64,000 nucleotides of DNA, taken from positions 83,990,032-84,054,031 of the forward strand of contig CM073591.1 in assembly GCA_037074705.1 (NCBI GenBank), in the 5' to 3' direction. This document shows, in pieces, positions 33,669-45,440 of the stretch. A program made the translations under genes and the position numbers. The notes beneath the pieces were generated by a model, which ran no database searches, had not been told where the DNA came from, and saw only the letters and a program-made list of their open reading frames with translations. This DNA comes from Zhengitettix transpicula (taxonomy: Eukaryota; Arthropoda; Insecta; Orthoptera; Tetrigidae). Each line of letters starts with the position of its first letter. Position 1 is the stretch's first letter.

Positions 33669-34909
33669 CCACTGCGATCAAAAAGTAAGGTGAAATTGTC
33701 ATTTAAAAATTCCGGGTATTAGGAACGTAGGTAAATTTTTTCCCTCAGGTTGGTAGAACTGCCTATAATATTTGACCAGCGTCTATTTGTTAAAAGGTTT
33801 AATATCTCCGAGTTACAGGTGTTTTTGAAAACAACCGAAAGTGAATTTTTCGATTTTTGCAATGGGTGATTTTGTTGAGCAAAGAACTTGCAACAAATTT
33901 TGTTTGCGGAACGAATATTCTTGTGCGGACACGTTGAAAATGTTGCGGAAGGCCTTTGGTGATCAAACTATGGCACAAAAAAACGTTTATAAGTGGTACG
34001 ACGAGTTCAAAGAGGGCCGAGAAAGCGTTGAAGACGAACCGCGCTCTGGAAGACAATCAACGTCTACCGACGAGGGTCACGTCCAAAAAATTAAAGATTT
34101 GGTGCTTGAAAATAGACGATGGACAATTAGAGATCTCGCTGATAGTGTTGGAATATCATTAGGCTCAGCCCAAACTATTTTGAAGAATGTTTTGTGTCTA
34201 AAACGCGTCATGTCTCGATTGGTGCCAAAATCGCTCCATTAGTTTGGAAAAAAAAGCGTCGCGTTGATGTGTGTGAAACTTTGCTGTCTAACTATCAGGA
34301 CCACTTGAAATGCATCATTACTGGAGACGAGACTTGGATTTACGCATACGACCCTGAAACCACCGACCAATTCAGCGAATATCGTGCCAAAGGTCAAGCA
34401 AGACCGAAAAGACCACGGCAAAGTCGATCGAAAATCAAGGTCATGTTGACAGTTTTCTTTGATTATCGTGGTGTGGTGCACTATGAATTCCTTCCGCCGG
34501 GCCTAACTGTCTACAGAGAATATTATTTGAGCGTTATGCGTCGTTTCCGTGAAGCTATTCGTCTGAAACGGCCGGAATTATGGGCGAACAACTCTTGGTT
34601 CCTTCATCACGATAATGCACCATGCCATACTGCATTGGTTCTTCGCGACTTTTTTGTCAAAAGCTGGACTCATATCGTTCCGCAAGCACCGTGGCTCCGT
34701 GCGACTTCTAGCTATTCAGCAAACTCAAAAGGCCAATGTGGGGACGCCGTTTTGACACGATTGAGGAGATAAAAACAGAATCGAAGAAGGTCTTGAAGGC
34801 TATACCGGAAAAAGACTATTCCGACTATTTCGAGGACTGGAAAAAGCGTTGGAAAAAGTGCGTTTTATCGGACGCGGATTACTTTGAAGGGAATGAAATA
34901 AATAAATAA
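33669..34909 (+). mobile_element. Mariner element, 3'-truncated and inactive
   Basis: The 5' end is at a TA dinucleotide (33,667-33,668), followed by a terminal-repeat-like sequence with GATCAAAAAGTAAGGTGAA. A transposase pseudogene fills the rest. I find no reverse complement of the 5' repeat in the several hundred bases after the transposase stop at 34,909, so the 3' terminal repeat has been lost. Typical mariners are about 1.3 kb with ~30-bp terminal repeats. Confidence 0.85.
33862..34909 (+). pseudogene. Mariner transposase pseudogene
   Basis: Transposase of the Tc1/mariner (DDE/D) superfamily, which cuts and joins DNA at TA sites. From MGDFVEQR the N-terminal HTH region is intact (KMLRKAFGDQTMAQKNVYKW, then RSGRQSTSTDEGH). 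A TAG at 34,240-34,242 and a frameshift in the adjacent A-run break it. The second frame carries ITGDETWIYAYDPET (first catalytic Asp) and WFLHHDNAPCHTALVLRDF (second Asp). At 34,685-34,700 the segment that should hold Y-S-P-D-L-A-P is deleted. The third frame then reads VAPCDF, a TAG (34,709-34,711), LFSKLKRPM, FDTIEEIKTESKKVLKAIPE and the normal C-terminus to TAA at 34,907-34,909. At least two stops, two frameshifts and the internal deletion make it dead. Confidence 0.93.
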
Positions 34910-35555
34910 TTAATTACATTTTTATTATGCTGTTTTGATGTGCTCTTTTTATGAATATTGGGCATCCATTTCTGGTTAAATATTTTCTAATTTTTATGCT
35001 GGTGATCTCAGTTCATCAAACAAAGCTGAAATAATTATCACAAATTTTGAGGTTACTATGAAAGGCAAACCTAAATTTAATACAAGAAACATTAGTCTTC
35101 TTTGTAAGATTGTTCTTGTGTATAAATACATGAGTCATAATCCATGTCATTTTTTTAAGAATATTTGAAATAAGTACGTATTCACAAAGAATTCCACTCA
35201 TGAACATGATGACCATAGGTGGTATATTTTGCTTAACTTATAATTGGGTCGGTTTTCTTATATATACAGAGTTGACAAAGTTCAGACTTACTCACCTATT
35301 GTCACCACTTGGATGCTCTCCATTTTGACTAAAACCATTTTCAGATATTTCAAGTTGAAACGTAGAAAAGTCTCCGTAATTAGAAAAACTGATGGAAGTA
35401 ACAACAAATAATGAATTTAAGTTTAAATTAAAATCCCGCTGCCAACTTTCTGGCTGAAAAAGCACATTCCTACCACTTATTCTGAAATATAACCTAGAAT
35501 ACAATTTTTTTAAAATTGTATTTCCTTTCTCGTAGTTAGTGTAACGTGGGTCCTT
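34910..35555. other. AT-rich spacer, no gene seen
   Basis: No supported feature. Confidence 0.5.
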
Positions 35556-35767
35556 TTTGTTTAGAGGGCCAGGATATACATAAGGGTAATTTACGTGGAG
35601 GCAACTCCTCTTTAATAGAATAGAAAGGGATTTGAAAGGAGGGATTCGGAAGGGTAGGGGAAGGTAACTAAGGCTCAACTATGGCCCCCGAGCTGTAGTT
35701 TAAGAATTCTACCCGTCATTTGCCTTAAAGTGATGCAAGACAACCCCTGGAAAACCTTCATCAGGTA
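35556..35767 (-). repeat. Family-1 copy 9, minus strand, 5'-truncated
   Basis: A T-rich tail, then GAGGGCCAGGATATACATAA (diverged family end), AAGGGATTTGAAAGGAGGGA and the GATGCA...CATCAGGTA blocks; ends at the block that precedes the CTACCTGATGCAGG site of the consensus. An old copy. Confidence 0.88.
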
Positions 35768-35811
35768 ATTTTAATGTAATTAGTCTATATATCAATCATT
35801 TGTAAATATCT

Positions 35812-35905
35812 CGTCTTCAGGATAATACCTGAAGATGATACGAACACGTATCGAAACGTCATAACGCTATAAATAATAAATAATGAGTTGATAAAAGGTT
35901 ATTAC
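35812..35905 (+). mobile_element. PLE-type end with hammerhead-like hairpin
   Basis: CCTGAAGATGATACG-AACA-CGTATCGAAACG: a CTGAAGA box (35,829-35,835), a perfect 6-bp stem GATACG/CGTATC (35,837-35,842 and 35,847-35,852) with a four-base loop, then GAAAC directly (35,853-35,857). This arrangement is typical of the ends of Penelope-like elements. It immediately follows family-1 copy 9. No coding part is present, so only the end of an element is supported. Confidence 0.5.
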
Positions 35906-38900
35906 TGATTTATTTATTACTTTTAATGTTATTCGTAATTTTTATTTCACATTATCCTTAGTTATATTAATTTTCGCTGATTTTAATCAACAATTTTATA
36001 ATTTAAATCTTCAAGGGTTTTATTTATAACATCTTTCTTTACTGAGTTTTATGGTATAGGTAGAAATATAGATAAATATATATTTCTGTAAGTTTCCATG
36101 GGGTGCTGAATATAATAGGCGAAATAAATTTGGGAACCTTTGCTTTTAACTATTTATATTTAATTAAATTCTAAAATTTTGTTTCTGTTATAAAAATATT
36201 ATTCCAAATTAATTTATTTCTATTATATCAGTTAAATCAGAAAAAGAATTATCTATTAAATTTTAGAAGCTAACTCACAATAACATAAATTAAAGGAGCT
36301 TTGAATTACAAATAGGAGCAATTGCAAAACAAAGGTGAATTTATGAGGGATACTATTGGGAAAGGATTTAACTTGTGTAAAATTTTTGTTAATGAGGTAT
36401 TCTGATAAGAGTTTCAAAGTTGTAGATAAATTTTTGAAATTTGTAATATATAGCGACTTGCAAAGCATTCTGAATGGTGAATTATTATTCCGCATTTAAA
36501 TTAATGGCTTACCTATCTGAAAAAAGTCTAAAAAAAATAAAATAGAACCGACGAAATGACTCCAAAATTTTGTTTGATATATATGCGATTGGATGACACT
36601 CAAAAATTTCAATAGAAAATAGTGCTGATTGTATTTGCGGATCCACATGCAAACTGAATATACGTAGGAGTGTAATAAAAATAAAATGTGTTGGAAAACA
36701 CACATAAACAACGTGACTACGAAGGCGAACAATGATGAGGATTTTCTGGGAAAATGGTTTCTAAATTAAAAATTGGTCCAATATTCCAATATATTGCGGT
36801 ATGATGGGATCCGAATAACAATGTTCACGTCAATTTCCTCGAAATGTCGCAAAAATATGTGTTAAAGGAACTTTTAAACCGTACGACGTCCTAACTGATA
36901 TTGTGAAAGTTTGCAAGTTAGGATGTGAGACTAGAAGGGATATAATATGTAATAGAGAAAATATATTGTGTAGAATGAGATTATTTACTTATGAAAATAC
37001 GTCTTTGCTAAACTTTCATTCTAATAATATATAAAACATTTTTTATTCAATAAAATATAAAAATAATGTAATAAAGGTTTATATTCGGTTATTTCCCCAC
37101 TGAAACTCATAAGATGCGGACCAGTTAAATTATGATTGCTTTATCTGAAGATTCAATATTTTTAAAACTATTCTCGTTCTTTCGTCAAGCACTGGTTGTT
37201 CATTTTAACTGCGTGAAAAGTCCTTTTTCTGGACTGGTTTGATGCGCTAACCACTCCACCACCATCACCTCTAGTAAGTATTAAGCTAAACAACTACGGC
37301 TTCCAGTCTCTACTCATAAATATGTTGGGTCCGTTGTTGCTGTGACACTGCTTGCTGAGACGCATAATAGAACTCTTCCCCTCTCCATCTTACCAATGGA
37401 ACACTTCTTCATCACATTTGTGGGCTCCAAACACTACACGGACGCAAACTTGCGTGGCGAAATAGCAAATTATGGGGGCTTTGTATTACTTTCCACCATT
37501 GTTTTACTTATATAATAAATAACGGAGCATTTGTTCTATTAAAGCCTCTTGCCTATTTAGGCATCAAATTTTTTTCGATAACAAGTTAGGAAGTATTCAA
37601 AATTGGATACCAGAGTTCACAAATTATTTTACACAATTTCAACTTTACCTTGACTTCAATGAATGTGAAATTAATTGTGAAAAACTTTTTTCCTAGTGCA
37701 TTATGAACAGGGTCGGAAAAATAGTACCAGTATTATATCGTATTCCGTTCACCCTATTGAGAAGCAGAGGTTCAAGGCTGGAATGAAATGAACGTAAATT
37801 ATAATAATCCCTATTATAAATTATATAATATTTTTCGATGTTTCATAGTTGTAATATAAATTCAATTTTAATGTAAATCTAATTTTAAAAGTAGATTAAT
37901 CGAATAGAAGAAGTGACTAATCAAAAATGTTGGCTATTTCTTTTTTGAATTTAGGTCTACAATATTTGAACTATTTAATGCTGTCTAGGAATTTGTAAAA
38001 CATATTAATATCATCATAATGGACCCATCTCTGTGGTATTTAAATTGATGTACTAGAATTGTAAAAGATGTTTTTGTTTCTTGTACGGTTTCGGAGCGGA
38101 ACAGGGTCATGGAGCAGGTGGAGCAATTTTACATATTGAGTAAGAATGCAATGCAATAGATGTTGGGAGTTTATAGGTGAATGTATTCGAAGCCGACCAT
38201 TATCCGGAGCGCATCAGAAAATCATTCTGAGCCGCTTCAAGCATGCAAACTTCTCAAACAAATCTTGAGCGTCTATTTTCCGGATTAAGATTAATTTTAA
38301 GTGATAATAGGCAGTCATTGAAGGGCAATTGACTGTCTCACATTTTATTTATTAAAGTTAACAAATAATATTCCGTACCTTTTTTAAAATTATTTTTATT
38401 TAAATTGTACTGTTTCTTTAAATTAATTGTTTGTAAAAATTTAGATTTTGTGTTATAATAAATATGTTAATTTAAATAAACAAGTTTTTTATATGTACAA
38501 CTCTAATCACCTGTTTCTGAAAAACATTATCTTAACCTCACAATAAATAAAATTGTCTTATTGTGTGTATATATGTGTGTATCTTCCGCATACAAATATA
38601 AACGCATGGCGAAATTTCAACCACATATTCCTTCGACAAACACGAGGGGGGGGGGGGAGGTATGTATGATTTTGGGTTAGTAGCTCTATTGATCAAATTG
38701 TGTAAAGCATTAATTTCATAATTTGAAATTTAAAAGAGTATTAGTAGTATATGTCAAACATACTTCTTTATTCAATTTCTGAAATATTTTCCTCTGTGTG
38801 TCTGTTCCTCATATTACCTAATATCAAATATTTATCATTAAAAAAAATAACGAGGGATTTCTCTGTGAAAATAAATATGGAGTCTCAGAATGCTAAAATC

Positions 38901-39040
38901 ACGAATCTTTTTCTCCTGGATGGTGGTTAATTACGTAATTACTTTTGTGCTCTAGTATTCTACTATGGAGCACTTTCTATGCGCTGAGATAACTAATTTC
39001 TTAGGAGTGGCGTCTGATTCTCAGACTGTATCACCGCAGT
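35906..39040. other. AT-rich spacer; one G12 run
   Basis: Nothing coding was recognised. A G12 homopolymer lies at 38,646-38,657. Minus-strand frames at 36,256-36,732 are hydrophobic AT-rich chance frames. Confidence 0.5.
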
Positions 39041-39049
39041 AGATGCGTA

Positions 39050-40925
39050 TTGAATTTCGCCCTTCCAGTTTTCTGGAGACTTGCTCTGAAGTGTCCTTGG
39101 CCGGTCAGATACTGCGTTGGTGCCGGACTTTAAAAGCGGCTGCATAGATGAACCTCAATTCATATCCTGTCTGAGCGTTATTTCCAGAGTTCCAAACAAC
39201 GGATCCGGCATTAGTATGGCACAGTGTGTACCAAGAGGTCCCTGTCGTGCTAGGCCTCTCCACTGTTGCAACGTGATCGATGCAAACACGAGCACTGACA
39301 GGAGATGGACGCACGTCACCCTCAGGGCTCTTCTGTTAGAACTGTAGTATCCGCCTCCTGTAACACACCCAGATCTGAACTTTGTAGTGCAGAATTTAGG
39401 TCGTCGTGGACATGAGATGGTGTCGCTTGTTTAAAAGGAAGCATTTAGTGTTTCCAAGAGCTGTGGTTTTAGCTGCCTTTTCAATCTCATCCTTTGAATG
39501 TGAGGCCATTAGGCAAACTCATTGCTTACAGTAAATCTTAGGTATTTGCGGGGCACTGAACGGTCGCTGCCCCCATTTTCAAGCGTACGGATGCACTTCA
39601 TTCTCTTCCCGTTGAGTAATACGACTTCACTTTTGAGTCTTCAGCCCCCTATATCCATTTATTGCCACATGATTTGATTTAATGTGAACTGAGATAGCTG
39701 TAAGTGAAGTGCTGTTATTATTTACAGATAAATTCTCTGTGTGTAGGTATCGCTTGGTCTGCTATGTCAGTTCTCTGGAGATTATCATATGCAATGTTCC
39801 AGAGGTACAGACGAAGCAAGGATCCTTACATTCAGCTTCTACCAACGTCGTCCGTTCTCGATGTCTTATTGTCTTCTGCTCAATTAAACTCAACACGTAT
39901 TCGGGTAATTTTAAATTGTCCAGGAAGCATCTCGCCATCTCATCGAGTCAAATGCGTTCTTCATACCTAAAGTTGTTCTTTTGAGAGTGATAGTTCTCCA
40001 CTTGCGCACTTTTTGTCAATTAGACAACTTCGAGCACTGGGTGGATGGTGGAGAACCCTCTCCGAAATTCGTGTTGACTGAAGGAGAAGTCTCTGGCATT
40101 CTTTATATTAAAGAAAATTCTTCATTGGACAATATTTTCGGAGACCTTACCTGTCGTATCAAACCTACATAGAAGTCGGAAAGACCTGTATGCTACCATG
40201 TACTGAAAACACCCGATCGCAGACAACTGTTACTTATATACCAACATTATTTCCGGACAAATCGTAACATCTATATTCAGAGCCTCCACTGGTTGGTCAT
40301 ATGACCCTAAAGCTCTCTTTTTTTTGAGTGAGTTAGTTTTCTTTATTAATTCTTTTGTACTGAAATACAAAATATCGTGTGGCTAACAACGTCAGAAACG
40401 TCAGATCTCTCAGATGTGTGGAAATAGTACCACGTTCATAGATTGGGAATTCAGTAAAATTTCGAAGAGGACTCAAGCATCTTGTTTTCAAATTGTAGCC
40501 CAGTCTTAGGGGATCGTTATAAACCTCCTTCGTCATTTGTCAGCTTTGCTTCTCTTGATAACTTTTCGAAAAATTATTCTCGCGTGTTTGAATGTGATAG
40601 CCAGTGGGTTTCCTCAACTTCTTTTAGCTTGAGTCTTTGACGGACACAATCCCTCCTCAGCTCAGATATTTCTGGATTCCACCAATATGCTTCGCGACGG
40701 GTGTTTAGAGGACTTCTGTGATGCGGATTCTTTTCGCGCACGCTCAATGAGCCGCATCGTTTCCTCAACGAATTGCTCCGTGAATTCCCTTCGTTCCAGG
40801 TCAGAGCACCTCCTTTGCATTTTCTCTGCGACTTCACACAGATCATGAGAGAAGTTATCCTCATAAATGGTTATAATATCAATAATGTTATTCACAATAA
40901 TCTTGAAGTGAATAGAAGATTCCCG
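39050..40925 (-). pseudogene. R1-clade LINE remnant, minus strand
   Basis: Read on the minus strand from 40,925 downwards: the linker after the endonuclease with NTRREAYWWNPEISELRRDC (near 40,700), which is the Y-W-W-x-x-E-I-x-x-L-R-R-x-C signature of R1-clade LINEs. Next come EVYNDPLRLGYNLKTR (40,520), then RT blocks CRFDTTGKVSENIV, SQHEFRRGFSTIHPVLEVV (about 40,070) and LDNLKLPEYVLSLIEQ, and finally SEVVLLNGKRMK (about 39,620) after the palm. Weaker similarity continues to about 39,050. Many stops and frameshifts; the FADD-type catalytic segment is not recognisable. The endonuclease domain is missing, cut off at the (AT)n tract. R1 itself targets 28S rDNA, but relatives insert elsewhere, and no rDNA is present here. 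Confidence 0.8.
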
Positions 40926-40928
40926 TAA

Positions 40929-40929
<1 letters not shown>

Positions 40930-40997
<68 letters not shown>

Positions 40998-41002
40998 CAC
41001 AC

Positions 41003-41038
<36 letters not shown>
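40930..41038. repeat. ~109-bp (AT)n tract with rare AC interruptions
   Basis: Long AT dinucleotide array with a few TACACACA and TACATA interruptions. The minus-strand frames with Tyr-Ile repeats (40,662-41,101) merely translate it. Confidence 0.97.
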
Positions 41039-41689
41039 TGTTTTAATCTGTGGGGTTATTTGATTCTTTTCGAGAGCCACTGATATTATTTTATGAGGCA
41101 CTACGCTACTAACTTTCGTGATTACATGTCATTAATTCGTCAGTAATGCCAGTAGAACATATCAAAATACAGAATCATTACAATACATCAGTTGGGGACA
41201 AGGAGAATTGGAAAAGGGCTTATCGAGAGGTCTACTCGATATTTCTTTGGCTGCGAAAACATTACCAGTTGGTAGAGATAGACCACAAGATCTCATCGAC
41301 CAACCGTAGGATTAAGGAAGAGACCAGGTGGATATCATCGACATTCAATGAAGTACAAACCTTTTGTGCAGTTACGATCAATAGGACGTTGCACCGATTG
41401 GTCCAATGAATTGCGTGGACAAACCTTGCAAACGTTGCCCATGTAAATAAAAGTCCATAAAAAACTAACGGAATAAATATAATTTCATAAAACAAATTTA
41501 AAAATGAATTACTAGAGACTCGAAAATATTACGAATGTACTAAGCGGTGATCTCCAAATCAGCTTATGTATGGCCAATCTAGTGTAGTGGTAGGTTTTTT
41601 AAAATGATGAAGTAGAGGGATATTTTACAGAATTTAATAAACATTTAACTGAACGTGAAAAAATAAAATTAAATACAAATTATGTGTGT
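41039..41689. other. Spacer, no gene recognised
   Basis: Frames 41,146-41,409 plus and 41,262-41,495 minus overlap on opposite strands and have no known domain. The segment 41,140-41,410 is less AT-rich and may be another unnamed repeat fragment. Confidence 0.4.
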
Positions 41690-42202
41690 TCAGCTAGCCG
41701 GGCAAAACAATCGGATCCCTTAAATCCCAAGGGATTACGGTAATTCCCCCAGGCGCGTCAAGGATTGAGACACTTGGCAGTTACTTCTTATTGATCTCTG
41801 GCCGTGATCATGAGGCACCCTCCATCTCTCCGAGTCCTCTGGATGATGTACGTTTGGGGCTGTACGTCCGTCCCTGGCGACGGTTCGTCGAGGAGTCTTT
41901 CTACACTTGTTTTACAGCCCCTTCGCTGGATGTGAAAAATCGATGTTCTCGACCAATTTTGGATCGATCTTTCCTGAACCAAGAAATGTGATTGGTTCAG
42001 GCAGTCACGTGTAAATTCAATTTCTGGGATTTTTGGAGAGACGTTTCCGACGGTGCGACAGTCCAGGTAACTTCCGAGGGTCAACAGCCTACGTGTCTAA
42101 GTCCAGTCCGAAGGGATTATCTATCCGGGACGGCGGCGTCTGGTCAAATTCCAACTTACCAAACTCTCAAACCTTGCTAATATCTAATTATATTAAAATG
42201 AA

Positions 42203-42246
<44 letters not shown>

Positions 42247-42266
42247 ATAATAAAACTATCGCGCTA
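41690..42266 (+). repeat. Family-3 repeat, copy B, interrupted by (AT)n
   Basis: Shares ordered blocks with 2,725-3,110: GGCGACGGTT...TTCTACAC, the TTTCCTGAACCAAGAAATGT hairpin block, AAGGGATTATCTATCC...GGCGGCGTCTGG, TTCCAAC, TGCTAATATCTAAT and the terminal ACTATCGCGCTA. An (AT)n run occupies 42,203-42,244 where copy A has about 20 bp of ordinary sequence. It extends further 5' than copy A. No coding domain was recognised. Confidence 0.65.
42203..42244. repeat. (AT)n microsatellite within family 3
   Basis: About 21 AT units. Confidence 0.95.
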
Positions 42267-43259
42267 CACTAGAAATCAGTTCATGTAAATTTTCTTGTGC
42301 TTATAATGAGGTCTACATATCGTAATGCTAAACCACAGACTGAAATATAAGTATATGGATAATTAGAGAATTAATCGATTAAAAATAAGATCAAACATTT
42401 GAATGCCTTATTACTCATACATTAAACTACATACGTACTTGTACTAGCAAGGATAGGAAAATATTGCTCGAATGATGATTCTTGAAAACTCCATTAGGTA
42501 CATCCACTTATTGAGCGTGAATGGAAAACCTGGAGAGTCTATTAATAAGAACTACGCTGAATTTGGTTAGAGTGGTGAGCTGACATTTTCTATTCGTAAT
42601 CGACGTTTACAGCAAATCCATCCAGGCTACTTAAATCGTTATTTTAGCGCACTAAATAACAGAGTACTTCACTTCAAATGAACCAGAGAACTGTTTATTC
42701 AGTAAATTCAGTGGGAACCTTCAATCACTATGATTAAATTTTTGAACACTTTAATAGTATATACGTAATGAGATTTACTACTTTCACTAATTTAATTCAC
42801 AAACGACACGAATACATGCTGAAATAGGAAAGGAAAAATCAAGGCAAGTTTAATTGAGCTTACGAATTTAAAATAAACCATTAGCACATTGACATTAGTT
42901 TGCATTTTTAGAATAAAGTGGTATGTTGTTTGAGAAGTAAAATTAACGAGTATTGAAAACTGAAAGCAGATATCAAAGGAAGAAAGAAGTTATGTTACTA
43001 ATAATTTCGTATTTTTAGTTTATTTAATTATAAATGACGGTCATTTGTGCATTTATGTAGTTAGTTCAAGTAATCCAAAATTACATGCATAGAGAAACTA
43101 ATTGAAGTGTAAAACGGACAGTACGAAAGCTGAAAATAGACTACTAGAAGAATTTTAAATTTAGTACTGTAGAACAATGATGAATGGGAATTAAGTGATC
43201 AAAATATCTGGAGAAATTTAGACAAAGAAAATAATAATAAGGGGCAGATAAATTGGAGG
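42267..43259. other. AT-rich spacer, no gene seen
   Basis: No supported feature. Confidence 0.5.
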
Positions 43260-44384
43260 TATTAAACTGTAGCATACGCTGATGACATGGCCATCGCAGC
43301 GACAGATATCGACAATCTGCAAGTATCGCTAAACACACTAAGTGTTCCGATGCAGGGAGAGGGGGTTTGCTGTGGGGATGTAGTATTTCCTTCTGCGTGC
43401 CTCGACTCAGCCCTATCCTGTTTAACGTTCTCACGAACGATGTTACCAAAGGAATGGCAGGAACAAGCACGTATATATACGCTGATGACATGGCCATCGC
43501 AGCGACAGATATCGTCAATCGCTAAACACATTAAGTGAATGGGCGGAGAGAAATGATGTACAGATAAATGAAGAGAAGACGGAGTTGGTAGTGTTCAGGA
43601 AAGTAGGAAGACTCACTGAAGCAGAGAACGTCAAATGCAATGGTAAACTACTCAAGAGGGCTAACAACTTTAAATATCTAGGCATCACAATCCAAACAAC
43701 GGGAAGGAGTTTCAGATTGCATATAAGATCTAGAGCAGTGGTGGCCACTAGAGCTATGAATGAAATCAGAAACATTACACAACTATCGATCAGCACAGCG
43801 ATGGACCTGTTTAGGCTAAAGATACTACCTGTTCTGACGTATGGCCTAGAATTAGTAGGAGAATACCTCACGTACAGACAACTGGAAGAACTGGAGCGAG
43901 TCAAGGCTAGATACCTGAAATGAATTTTAGGAGTTCCACCAAATTCAAGATCAAGGCTTGTGTACGAGCTTACCAGGGAGACCTTCCTAATAGAGGATTT
44001 AAGATTATGATCTGATACTACCAGCTTTTTCCAGCTTCAGACAGCTTTTACAGGATCTGTATGAGAGAAAACGGAACATACCGGAGGACTTCTATGCAAC
44101 ATCTGCTATGCAAGACAGGACATGGATGGAAGCCAACCATGAACTACGCCACACGAAGACGAGACTGGCGATCCATGACTTTCACCATAAAGTGTGCTCA
44201 AACAAAGTATTTCATGAACCAAAAGACGAGTGTGTGTGTGAATTGTGTTTAGAAGCTTGTGATAGATATCATATTGTAAAATGTAGGAATAGACGTAAAT
44301 CTATCGTAGCTTACAGCAAGGAAAGGTTGTAATGTAATGCACGGCATGTGTGCGCTTCCAATATATTTATTTATTAAACTGTAG
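43260..44384 (+). mobile_element. 5'-truncated chimeric LINE insertion with 13-bp TSD
   Basis: TATTAAACTGTAG occurs at 43,260-43,272 and at 44,372-44,384, bounding one insertion. Inside, in order: a LINE RT piece containing the YADD catalytic box (43,273-43,344), a 62-bp antisense piece of family 1 (43,345-43,406), then the LINE again from slightly further upstream (43,407 onward) with a second YADD box, continuing to the 3' end. The second copy of the YADD region lacks a 10-bp stretch (CTGCAAGTAT) present in the first. Truncation, TSD and chimeric 5' end fit target-primed reverse transcription with template switching. Confidence 0.88.
43273..44332 (+). pseudogene. LINE reverse transcriptase C-terminus and zinc knuckle, broken
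   Basis: Non-LTR retrotransposon polyprotein remnant. SPILFNVLTNDVTKGMAG, then TYIYADDMAIAATDI (RT motif with the two catalytic Asp), a deletion frameshift, LNTLSEWAERNDVQINEEKT, NNFKYLGITIQTTGR, ILPVLTYGLELVGEY, LEELERVKARYLK and a TGA (43,921-43,923). After it come ILGVPPNSRSRL and, in another frame, ECVCELCLEACDRYHIVKC, a Cys-x2-Cys...His...Cys knuckle usual near LINE C-termini, then SKERL and TAA at 44,330-44,332. Several stops and shifts show it is inactive. The YADD box occurs twice (43,275-43,286 and 43,478-43,489). Confidence 0.88.
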
Positions 44385-45133
44385 ACTCATAGATGAAATG
44401 TACTCTTCAGAGTAAATATAGTTCGGTAAGGCGGTAAGTATAATATACAAACTTTCATTGAGAAATTTAATAATGATTAATGGGTAAGTAAGAGAACTGA
44501 TGCTTAATTCTGATTTATATTCAACATATTTCAATCACAAAAACAAATTAACTTATATTTGAGTTCATAGTTATGTTAAAGCAAGAAACGGTAGCTACAT
44601 TGAAAGTTTTATGAATTAGACGTGAGTTTATAGAAATTTGTCATTATGAATTGACATACAAATAGGTGCCATTATTTTAATGTTAAATGAAGATTTAAAT
44701 TAAATTTTATCCAGATCCATAAATACATAAAAAACTTTGAATTAATTGTCAATGTCAACATGTCTTTTTATCTACCACTTAATCCGCTCAGTGAATATTG
44801 TACAATTAATAATGAGGAAAAATAAACTTGCAATTTGATGCCAGATATAATATTTAAATTGTCGTGTCTTTATCATTTCATTCCAATGAAATAACAACAG
44901 AAAACACGATTGTTGATTGTATTTAATAAACTCATTCAAATGTTCGGAAGAAGATTCTTTGTAGCAAATTATATGACCAGTAATTGTAGGAAATTAGTCA
45001 TATATGGTTTCGATAAGCGCATTACATTGAGTTCAAAAGAGGTAAACAACTGGAAAATTCTCAAATACAAAGGAACGAATGTCAGGAGAATATATCAATA
45101 AAAATATGATTTTTATTTACTAAATTTAATTAC
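44385..45133. other. AT-rich spacer, no gene seen
   Basis: No supported feature. Confidence 0.5.
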
Positions 45134-45440
45134 TAAAGGTTTTTTTTAGGGCAACAGGCTACATGAGGGTGATCCACTTTGGGCAACTCCCCTTTAATAG
45201 CATAGGAAGGGATTTGAAGGGGGGGATGTGCAAGGTAGAGGAAGGTAGCCAAGTGTTACTAGGGCCCCCGGGCTATGGTTTAAGGATCCTACCCGGCATT
45301 CGCCTAAAGAAATGCAGGGAAAACCCTAGAAAAACCTGCATCAGGTAGGTCTGGCATTGGGTACTTGTCCCACGCCCTTCCGATAGCGGGAGTGGAGTTT
45401 GCTGTGGGAACGCAGCATTCCCTTCTCCGTGCCTTAAAGG
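45134..45440 (-). repeat. Family-1 copy 11, minus strand, with short TSD
   Basis: T tract at 45,140-45,147, AGGGCAACAGGCTACATGAG, and on through the family to CCTTCTCCGTGCCT (45,434), where it is 5'-truncated. TAAAGG at 45,134-45,139 and 45,435-45,440 is a probable 6-bp target duplication. The frame 45,163-45,348 is a repeat translation. (Copy 10 is the 62-bp piece inside the chimeric LINE.). Confidence 0.88.

Noticed and set aside
33669..34909. Possibly active mariner
   Set aside because: Two in-frame stops, at least two frameshifts, loss of the third catalytic Asp region and no 3' terminal repeat.
40662..41101. Minus-strand frames with long Tyr-Ile repeats
   Set aside because: They translate the (AT)n microsatellite; only the downstream part belongs to the R1-type LINE.
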